Source: an uncultured Arthrobacter sp.
GTDB lineage: Bacteria; Actinomycetota; Actinomycetes; Actinomycetales; Micrococcaceae
DNA: 64,000 nt
Direction of reading: 5' to 3'
Assembly: GCF_902805515.1 (NCBI RefSeq)
Contig: NZ_CADCTE010000156.1
Coordinates: 1 to 64,000 of the forward strand
This document shows positions 27,107 through 33,767 of this stretch, piece after piece (the stretch's first letter is position 1; each line of letters opens with the position of its first letter). Under the pieces are notes generated by a model that saw only the letters and a program-made list of their open reading frames with translations, had not been told where the DNA came from and made no database searches. The position numbers and the translations under genes are program-made.

Positions 27107-27949
27107 ATGATCCTGCTTGGCTGGAATCCCGACCGGGGTGATGACCCCTTTGGCGGGTACCGGTCGGCTGGAGACGAGGTCACCGGGGCCGGGTTTTTCC
27201 GCTGCAGGTGGCTCCTTCCTCCCCTCCAGGCAACAGCAGGAACCGAGGTGTGGCTGTTCAGCCAGGGAAGCCGCGACCGCGGCGTTCTGGGCCACGGCAG
27301 GGTCGCCTCGCTCCCCGATCCCGAACCGGCCGGCCGGGGCGGGGCGCCGGGCATCGTCGAGTTCGATGCGCTGAGGCCCCGGGGAGACTCGATTCCCCTG
27401 GACCTGCTGACCCTGCGTGTCCCGGGCATCGCCTGGGGGGTGAACCGTCCCTCCCGCCGGATCCCAGCCGCGGCCGGGCCGGCCCTGCGGACCCTGTGGG
27501 CCGAGACCAGCGCCCCTGAAGAGGCAGACCCCCTCCTTCCGCCCCCCGGCACCCTCCCCCCGGACGCGCTGGCCCAGGCCCGGGTCAACCGGTACGAAAG
27601 GGACCCCTCCGCTCGCCGCGTCTGCCTCGCCCACCACGGGACCTCCTGCGCGGTCTGCGGCTTCTCCTTCGAGGAGGCCTTCGGACCGCCCGGTCGGGAC
27701 TTCGTGCACGTGCACCACCTCGTCCCGGCCGCCCGCCTCGGGGCGGGCTATGAACTCGACCCGATCGCCGATCTTGTCCCGCTGTGCCCCAACTGCCACT
27801 CCATGGCACACCGGCGCCTCCCGGACCCCTACTCGCCGGCCGAACTGCGCGCGCTGAGGTCCGCCGCAGGGTTTATGCCGGGGACAGCACTGAGCCCGGA
27901 GCAGCTGACGGCCCAGGCTGACGCTGTGCGGATCCTGGGAGCACGCTAG
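27107..27949 (+). CDS. HNH endonuclease with EVE/PUA-like N-terminal domain
   Basis: 280 residues. The N-terminal part (about 1-135) has a PUA/EVE-like pattern (VWLFSQGSRDRGVLGHGRV, then DALRPRGDSIPLDLL) typical of domains that read modified bases. The C-terminal HNH domain has CAVC (CxxC), VHHLVP and CPNCH with a final H. Together this suggests a type IV-like enzyme that cuts DNA carrying modified cytosine or other modified bases. The frame is open further upstream, but ATG 27107 with CACACT 6 nt before fits a leaderless start. No methylase or partner is nearby. Domain call on the first half is moderate. Confidence 0.72.
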   Translation: MILLGWNPDRGDDPFGGYRSAGDEVTGAGFFRCRWLLPPLQATAGTEVWLFSQGSRDRGVLGHGRVASLPDPEPAGRGGAPGIVEFDALRPRGDSIPLDLLTLRVPGIAWGVNRPSRRIPAAAGPALRTLWAETSAPEEADPLLPPPGTLPPDALAQARVNRYERDPSARRVCLAHHGTSCAVCGFSFEEAFGPPGRDFVHVHHLVPAARLGAGYELDPIADLVPLCPNCHSMAHRRLPDPYSPAELRALRSAAGFMPGTALSPEQLTAQADAVRILGAR

Positions 27950-28053
27950 GAGGGCCGTGGTCAGATCCGCAGAAGCCCTCATATACTGCGGATACGTCAC
28001 GAGCCGAATGTCGAAGGCTGGTGCTGGGGCCCCTTCAATGACAAGAGGTAACG

Positions 28054-29985
28054 ATGGTCCGTGTCTTCGGGATAGCGGCTGCAGTGATTGCTGTTCTCGC
28101 CCTTCTGGTTGGAGGCTTCCTTCTGCTCAACCGCGACGGGGACGGTGAGCGCAAGCCGGCGGCCGCAATCCACTTCACCGCGGCAGGGGACTTCGCCGCC
28201 TCGGGCGAAGCAGCGGCCGTCCTGACCAAGAATGCCTCGCTGTCCCCGGAATTCACCCTGGCCCTGGGGGACCTGTCCTACGGGCGTCCGGGCGGGGAAC
28301 AGGAATGGTGCGACTTCGTCACGAGCAAGGTGGGTACAGCCTTCCCTTTCCAGCTGATCGCCGGCAACCATGAGAGCGATGGCAGTGACGGGAACATCAA
28401 CGACTTCTCCGCCTGCCTGCCCAACCGGCTGCCCGGACTGGTGGGGACCTACGGGCGCGAGTGGTACGTCGATGTGCCGGCCGAGGACCCGATCGCCCGC
28501 TTCGTGATGATCTCCCCGGGCCTGGTCTTCCCCGAAAGTGAAACGTCCTGGGATTACCGTCCCGGCTCGGACCACTACGCCTGGACGGAGTCGGCGATCG
28601 ACGGTGCCCGCGACAGCGGCATCCCGTGGGTGATCGTTGGAAACCACATGCCGTGCCTGTCGCTGGGCGAGTACAGCTGCTCGGCGGGCGAAGAGCTCAC
28701 CAACCTGCTGATCAGCAAGAAGGTCGACCTCGTACTCAACGGCCACGAGCACCTGTACCAGCGCACCTACCAGATCGGGCATGGGGACGGCTGCGCCGCA
28801 ATCGTCCCCGACGCCTTCAATGAGGAGTGCATCACCGACACCGACACTTCACTCGCCCAGGGCCCGGGCACGGTGTTCGCGACCATCGGCACTGGTGGAA
28901 TCGGCCTCCGCGACGCCAACCCCGCCGATCCGGAGGCCGGTTACTTCGCGGCCCGGACGGCCACCAACGCCAATCCCACTCACGGCCTGCTCGATGTCTC
29001 CGTCACCGAACGCTCAATCTCGGCCGAATTCGTTCGGGCGGCCGGCGGAACCTTCGAAGACTCCTTCACCATCCGGGGGAAAGCGGGAGGCCGGGATGGC
29101 GAGGCCTCCTTCACCGAGGACTGCGCAGGCCTCGGCTGCGCCTTTGACGCCTCCACGCCCCTGCCCGCGCAGGGGAACCGCACCTACACGTGGGACTTCG
29201 GGAACGGCGAAACCGCCACCGGGGTCCGGCCGACCGTCACCTATGACGCTCCGGGGGACTATGAGATCTCCCTGACCGTCAAGGACAAGGCAGGCAGTGA
29301 AACCGTCTCCAAACAGGTTTCGGTGGGCGAAGGGGCGGCTTCGACCTTCTCGGACCCGTTCGAGCGCACCACGGAAACCGGCTGGGGCGACGCCGAGGAA
29401 GGTGGGGCCTGGACTGACAGCGGCGAACCGGGCGCCTTCAGTGTGGCGGACGGGAGCGGGATCATGCAGCTTGCCACACCGGCATCGGGAGCGTCCGCGT
29501 CCCTGGACGCGGTGAACAGCTCTCGAACGGACCTGCGAGCCGCCCTCGGGGTGGATCGGCGCCCGGCCGGAGGAAGCCTGTATCTGCGCTTGATCACCCG
29601 ACAGACCGACCGCGCCGGGGCCTACCGAACGGTCCTTAGATTCTCGCCGGAGGGCGAGATTTCCTTCCTGATCGACCGGGTCAACAGGGACGGCGCCGAG
29701 GTGCAGATCGGGCCTGTTGTTATAGTCCCCGACCTCACGGTCGCCGGAGGCGAGATCGTCAATGTGCGGGCCCAGGCCACCGGCACGAGTCCGACAACCC
29801 TGCGCGCCAAGGTCTGGAAGGCAGGAGAACCCGAACCCTCGGAATGGCAGATCGACACCAGCGATTCCGCCCCCGGGCTCCAGACCCCCGGGGCCGCCGG
29901 CATCAACACCTACCTCTCATCGGGGGCGACCAACGCCCCGGTCACCATCAAGGTCGACGAGATCACCGGCACCCTCGCGGAATAA
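28054..29985 (+). CDS. Secreted metallophosphoesterase with PKD and lectin-like domains
   Basis: 643 residues. An N-terminal membrane or signal segment (about 4-26) is followed by a metallophosphatase domain (about 32-330) with GDFA, GDLSYG, GNHES, GNHMP and NGHEH metal motifs. After about 335 there is a PKD domain ending about 427 (YTWDFGNGET), then a beta-sandwich (about 430-640, DPFERTTETGWGD) like carbohydrate-binding lectin domains. It likely releases phosphate or trims envelope phosphoesters outside the cell. AGAGGTAA lies upstream of the ATG. Confidence 0.85.
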   Translation: MVRVFGIAAAVIAVLALLVGGFLLLNRDGDGERKPAAAIHFTAAGDFAASGEAAAVLTKNASLSPEFTLALGDLSYGRPGGEQEWCDFVTSKVGTAFPFQLIAGNHESDGSDGNINDFSACLPNRLPGLVGTYGREWYVDVPAEDPIARFVMISPGLVFPESETSWDYRPGSDHYAWTESAIDGARDSGIPWVIVGNHMPCLSLGEYSCSAGEELTNLLISKKVDLVLNGHEHLYQRTYQIGHGDGCAAIVPDAFNEECITDTDTSLAQGPGTVFATIGTGGIGLRDANPADPEAGYFAARTATNANPTHGLLDVSVTERSISAEFVRAAGGTFEDSFTIRGKAGGRDGEASFTEDCAGLGCAFDASTPLPAQGNRTYTWDFGNGETATGVRPTVTYDAPGDYEISLTVKDKAGSETVSKQVSVGEGAASTFSDPFERTTETGWGDAEEGGAWTDSGEPGAFSVADGSGIMQLATPASGASASLDAVNSSRTDLRAALGVDRRPAGGSLYLRLITRQTDRAGAYRTVLRFSPEGEISFLIDRVNRDGAEVQIGPVVIVPDLTVAGGEIVNVRAQATGTSPTTLRAKVWKAGEPEPSEWQIDTSDSAPGLQTPGAAGINTYLSSGATNAPVTIKVDEITGTLAE

Positions 29986-29997
29986 CACCGCCCAAGT

Positions 29998-30019
29998 CCC
30001 CCGCTGGTGCCGGCGGGGG
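29998..30019. terminator. Putative terminator between convergent genes
   Basis: CCCCCGC (29998-30004) and GCGGGGG (30013-30019) form a 7-bp stem between the phosphoesterase stop (29985) and the TetR stop (30021). Confidence 0.5.
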
Positions 30020-30020
30020 G

Positions 30021-30611
30021 TCACCGGGGAAAGGCGGCCAAGGCGCGTTCCGCCACCCGGGCCAGGTCGGGACGGGACGCCCCGGCCGAGGCCTGGACGG
30101 CGAGCCCTGCCGTGACCGTGGCAAGATACCGCGCCAGCTCGGCGGGGTCCTCGGATGCGGAAAGATCGCCCTCGTCGATGGCCTGCTGGAAGCGGCGGAC
30201 GAACCGGGCCTCGCCGGCGCCGCGGCTCTCGTTCAGGAAATCGACAATCCGCTGGTCGGTGGGATGGCCGGAGAGCCCGCCCTGGATGGAGAGGCATCCG
30301 CGGGGTCGATCGGGCAGCGTGATCGAGACAACGTTGGAGCGCAGGTAATGCTCCGCCACCGCGCGCGCGGTGGGCATGGCAAGGGCTGCATCGATGTAGG
30401 ACATCTCGACCCGTGCGTACCGGCCGATCGCCTGCCGGAACGTGCCTTCCTTGTTGCCGAAGGCCGCGTACAGGCTCGGGCGGCTGATGCTCATCGCGTT
30501 CGTAAGGTCCTCAAGGGTCGTGCCCTCATACCCTTGGCGCCAGAAGACGTCGACCGCGCGCTCAAGGGCCTCATCGACATCGAACTCACGGGGCCTGCCT
30601 CGAGCCGCCAT
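30021..30611 (-). CDS. TetR-family regulator
   Basis: 196 residues. HTH about 10-58 with GYEGTTLEDLTNAMSISRPS and YAAFGNKEGTF, followed by an all-helical ligand domain of the AcrR type. ATG 30611 was chosen since GGAGGGTGAGG precedes it. Divergent from the SnoaL gene; the intergenic palindrome CCTTAC-6 nt-GTAAGG is a likely operator for both. Confidence 0.85.
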   Translation of the reverse strand: MAARGRPREFDVDEALERAVDVFWRQGYEGTTLEDLTNAMSISRPSLYAAFGNKEGTFRQAIGRYARVEMSYIDAALAMPTARAVAEHYLRSNVVSITLPDRPRGCLSIQGGLSGHPTDQRIVDFLNESRGAGEARFVRRFQQAIDEGDLSASEDPAELARYLATVTAGLAVQASAGASRPDLARVAERALAAFPR

Positions 30612-30796
30612 CAGCCTCACCCTCCTGCCATCGAACGCATCCGTGGAAATCAACGGACGAGCCGCAGCCGGAATTCCATCAATTCTCCCATGGACCAGCA
30701 CTCGGACCGAGTGTCGGCACCACCCCTATCCCAGGGTGCCGGAGGCCCGGGGTACGCGGGCGACAGGCCGGACGCCGGCAGGAAGTACGCGCAGGG

Positions 30797-30814
30797 CCTT
30801 ACTTGACGGTAAGG
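30797..30814. promoter_or_regulatory. TetR-type operator overlapping a -35 element
   Basis: CCTTAC - TTGACG - GTAAGG. The 6-nt spacer is itself a -35 hexamer (30803-30808). CATTCT lies 17 nt downstream as a -10 (30826-30831) and the SnoaL ATG follows 7 nt later. The TetR repressor would therefore sit on the promoter of a leaderless gene. Confidence 0.65.
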
Positions 30815-30838
30815 TCAATAAGCACCATTCTTGAACGT

Positions 30839-31252
30839 ATGGTAAATAACGACTCATCCCTCGAGAGCCTCGTCACCCGTTTCCTTCAGGCCCTGGGAAA
30901 TAAGGACGCCGAAGGCGTCGAAGCCCTGTTCGCCGACGACATCGACTGGTACGTCCCCGGCCACCCGGACCTGCCGTGGACGGGCATCCGCTCCAAGGGA
31001 TCCCAGGTCGCTGAATACTTCACCACGATGTGGCCGCACTTCGACTCCGATAAGAGCAGCGTTCAACTCGACAAGCTCGTCCTCTCGGGAGAGGACGCCG
31101 TCATCTTCGCCACCTTCGCGCATACAGCCCGCAGCACCGGCCGCTCCTTTGTGACCCCGGCCGTCCTCCACCTCGTTGCCGCCGACGGCAGGTTCATTCG
31201 GATGCATCTCTCCGAAGACACCGAGGCTGTGGCCAAGGCATTCTTCGACTGA
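30839..31252 (+). CDS. SnoaL-like (NTF2-fold) protein
   Basis: 138 residues with the NTF2-like cone-fold pattern: LFADDIDWYVPGHPDLPWTG followed by SKGSQVAEYF and HLSEDTEAVAKAFFD. Family members are isomerases, hydrolases or ligand-binding proteins. The TetR gene next door likely controls it. Start at ATG 30839 fits the promoter described; an upstream TTG at 30803 lies inside the operator. Confidence 0.75.
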   Translation: MVNNDSSLESLVTRFLQALGNKDAEGVEALFADDIDWYVPGHPDLPWTGIRSKGSQVAEYFTTMWPHFDSDKSSVQLDKLVLSGEDAVIFATFAHTARSTGRSFVTPAVLHLVAADGRFIRMHLSEDTEAVAKAFFD

Positions 31253-31463
31253 GCCGCCTCCACCGCTCTTCCGGCCCCGCGGAGTCCAGAAAGGCCCCCT
31301 CCCGTGCCTTTACACCACCATCGGCAACGGAGGCGAGTGATAGTGCGCACCCCTTCCATTCCGGCCACCGGTCCGCAGGGGCCATAGGATCGAGGAGAAC
31401 GGCGTTGCATACTGCAGCGCGCCCCGCACCAGCGGGATACGTCAGCAAGGAAGGTACGCAACA

Positions 31464-31724
31464 GTGATTGGATTCATCATTGCCGGGCTCATCATCGGCG
31501 CACTCGCGCGGCTGATCAAGCCGGGCAAGCAGCACCTCGGGCTGGTCGCCACCCTGCTGCTGGGCCTCGTTGGCTCGGTCATCGGGGGCTCGATCGCCAG
31601 CCTCCTGGGCACCGGGGACATCTTCGAACTCAATGTCCTTGGCTTCATCGTCTCGGTCATCGCCGCCGTCCTGCTGATCGGCGTCGCCGAAGGCGTGGCC
31701 GGGCGCCGCCGCGTCACCCGCTGA
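31464..31724 (+). CDS. GlsB/YeaQ/YmgE-family membrane protein
   Basis: 86 residues, three hydrophobic segments with Gly-rich turns (GALARLIKPGKQ, LLGLVGSVIGGSIAS), characteristic of the transglycosylase-associated/YeaQ family, which is often stress-induced. The role is unknown. Start GTG 31464 follows AAGGAAGG. The gap 31253-31463 (about 211 nt) holds only its promoter region. Confidence 0.85.
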   Translation: MIGFIIAGLIIGALARLIKPGKQHLGLVATLLLGLVGSVIGGSIASLLGTGDIFELNVLGFIVSVIAAVLLIGVAEGVAGRRRVTR

Positions 31725-31737
31725 CCCCGGGCATCGT

Positions 31738-31763
31738 GCGGGGCCGGCGCCCGCCGGCCCCGC
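31738..31763. terminator. Bidirectional GC terminator
   Basis: GCGGGGCCGGC (31738-31748) and GCCGGCCCCGC (31753-31763) form an 11-bp stem with a 4-nt loop between convergent stops at 31724 and 31788. Confidence 0.7.
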
Positions 31764-31787
31764 TCTGACCTGCCGGGAAGATGCCGG

Positions 31788-32363
31788 TCAGGTGCGGCGG
31801 AGCCGGGCGAGCCGACGGACGGCGGCGAACCCCAGTCCGCCGGCTATCAGCCACGGACCACCCACGAGAATGGGGTCGATCCACTGGTGGTTCAGATCCG
31901 CGCGCTTCTTTCCGAACCGCGACGTAACCCCATGGCGTGAAAACTCACTCAATACGCCGGTTTCGGTGATCGGATTGTCCGGGCGGAGGCTTCCGAACGA
32001 AGCCAGGTGCTGCTCCCACGCATCCACCCGGTCCGCGGCGAGCAGCAGCAGCCAGTGCGCCGCACGACCTTCGCTGTATTTCTTGTACGAGTATTTCCGG
32101 ATCACTCCGGAAACCCCCCTGGGCGGCGCCGAGGTCCCGAAGACGGGGGTAAGGAACTTGTGCTCGATTGAGCGCTCCCGGGGCCATTTCTCCGGCTGGC
32201 GCTCCGGGAAGTCCCAGCGGGCGCCGTTGAGGCCCGGGTCGAACTGTTCCTTTGGCACCGAGGGGCGGTCCTTCGGGTCGAGGTCCGCCCCCCAGCCGGG
32301 AATAGCGGCGCGCAGTTCATCGCTCGACCTCGCCCGGCTCGGCTTATTGGCTGTGTATGGCAC
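31788..32363 (-). CDS. Hypothetical protein, C-terminal membrane segment
   Basis: 191 residues. Soluble, charged N-terminal 165 residues (KFLTPVFGTSAPPRGVSG, YSYKKYSEGRAAHWLLLLAADRVDAWEQHL) and one C-terminal membrane helix (about 167-185) ending in RRLARLRRT. Its start (GTG 32363, GAGAGGAAAG before it) is 12 nt after the dehydrogenase stop, so the two form an operon. No known domain recognised. Since homologues seem to accompany this dehydrogenase, a role beside it is inferred. Confidence 0.65.
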   Translation of the reverse strand: MPYTANKPSRARSSDELRAAIPGWGADLDPKDRPSVPKEQFDPGLNGARWDFPERQPEKWPRERSIEHKFLTPVFGTSAPPRGVSGVIRKYSYKKYSEGRAAHWLLLLAADRVDAWEQHLASFGSLRPDNPITETGVLSEFSRHGVTSRFGKKRADLNHQWIDPILVGGPWLIAGGLGFAAVRRLARLRRT

Positions 32364-32375
32364 GGTGCTTTCCTC

Positions 32376-33524
32376 TCAGTTGGCGCCGGGGATGATCAGC
32401 GGCTTGATGCAGTTATCGAGCTTGGCCGAGAAGATGTGATACCCCTCGGCGATGTGCTCAAGCGGAATCCGGTGCGTGACGATATCGCTGGGCTTGAGGT
32501 AGCCGTTGCGGATGTGTTCGAACAGACGCGGCCACTGGCGCTTCACGGGGGCCTGGTTCATGCGAAGCGTGAGCCCTTTGTTGAGCGCGTCGCCGAACTT
32601 CACGGCACTGAACATCGGGCCGTAGGCCCCCACCACCGAGACGGTCCCGCCCTTGCGCACGGCATCGATGGCCCAGTTCAGCGCGATCGGCGAGCCGCCC
32701 TGGAGCTTGAGCTTGGCGGTGGTGACGTGCTGGAGGAAATTGCCGTCCGCTTCGGCTCCGACCGCGTCGATGACGACGTCGGCGCCCAGGTAGTCCGTTG
32801 CCTTCTTCATCTCGACGACGATGTCGTCGTACTCGGCGAAGTTGTAGGTCTCGGCGTGGGCGAAAGTGCGGGCCTTCTCCAGGCGGTACTCGAGGTGGTC
32901 GATGACGATCACCCGCCCGGCGCCCATGAGCCAGGCGGACTTCGCGGCGAACAGGCCGACCGGCCCGGCACCGAAGACGACGACGGTGTCCCCTTCGACG
33001 ATGTCCCCGAGCTGGGCGCCGAAGTAGCCGGTGGCGAGGGCATCGGTGAGCAGAACGGCGTCCTCCTCATCCATCCACTCGGGAATGATGCTCGGCCCGA
33101 TATCGGCGAACGGCACCCGGACGTATTCGGCCTGGCCGCCGTCGTACCCGCCGCAGGTATGCGAGTACCCGTAGATGCCGCCGACCGCAGTGGCGTTGGC
33201 GTTGACGTTGTGGCAGTTGGAGTACAGCCCGCGAGCGCAGAAGTAGCAGGTGCCGCAGTACACGTTGAACGGAACCATCACCCGGTCGCCGGGTTTGAGG
33301 TTCTGCACCGAGGAGCCGACCTGCTCGACGACGCCGACGAACTCATGGCCGAAGGTCATTCCCACCCGCGTGTCGGGCATCATGCCGTGGAAGAGGTGGA
33401 GATCCGACCCGCAGATGGCCGCAGTGGTCACCCGGACGATCGCGTCGTTGGGGTGCTCGATCGGTGGGATGTCCTTTTCCTCAACCCGGATCTTGTACGG
33501 TCCGCGGTAGACCATTGCTCGCAT
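32376..33524 (-). CDS. Zinc-dependent alcohol dehydrogenase, formaldehyde-dehydrogenase-like
   Basis: 382 residues, medium-chain dehydrogenase. Catalytic zinc ligands C38 (ICGSDLHLFHG), with GHE at about 60-62 and further residues; structural-zinc cysteines in YCGTCYFCARGLYSNCHN; NAD motif GAGPVG. It matches the glutathione-independent formaldehyde dehydrogenase/FdhA-like group. Likely oxidises formaldehyde or a related aldehyde/alcohol. The following gene is 12 nt downstream in the same direction. Confidence 0.87.
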   Translation of the reverse strand: MRAMVYRGPYKIRVEEKDIPPIEHPNDAIVRVTTAAICGSDLHLFHGMMPDTRVGMTFGHEFVGVVEQVGSSVQNLKPGDRVMVPFNVYCGTCYFCARGLYSNCHNVNANATAVGGIYGYSHTCGGYDGGQAEYVRVPFADIGPSIIPEWMDEEDAVLLTDALATGYFGAQLGDIVEGDTVVVFGAGPVGLFAAKSAWLMGAGRVIVIDHLEYRLEKARTFAHAETYNFAEYDDIVVEMKKATDYLGADVVIDAVGAEADGNFLQHVTTAKLKLQGGSPIALNWAIDAVRKGGTVSVVGAYGPMFSAVKFGDALNKGLTLRMNQAPVKRQWPRLFEHIRNGYLKPSDIVTHRIPLEHIAEGYHIFSAKLDNCIKPLIIPGAN

Positions 33525-33703
33525 CAGTGCCGCCTTTCAGGGCAGTTCGAGGGTTGCTTGGTAGCGTTCCACGGCCGCGGAAAGAGGGTCAAGATTTTTG
33601 TCGGACGCACCCCGCCGAGCGTGATGGCCCGGTTGATGCTAGCGGGCCCGGGCGGCTCACCGCCCTGCCCGAACCCCGCGCAGCGAGACGGCAGACACCA
33701 AAT

Positions 33704-33744
33704 GAAGGCCGCTGCCGGATCGATGGATCCCGGCAGCGGCCTTC
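33704..33744 (-). terminator. Terminator after the coiled-coil gene
   Basis: GAAGGCCGCTGCCGG and CCGGCAGCGGCCTTC form a 15-bp perfect stem with an 11-nt loop, about 25 nt past the coiled-coil gene stop (33768). The remaining gap 33525-33703 holds the dehydrogenase promoter region and no gene. Confidence 0.82.
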
Positions 33745-33767
33745 TGTAGTTGAGTGCTGTCCTGGTA

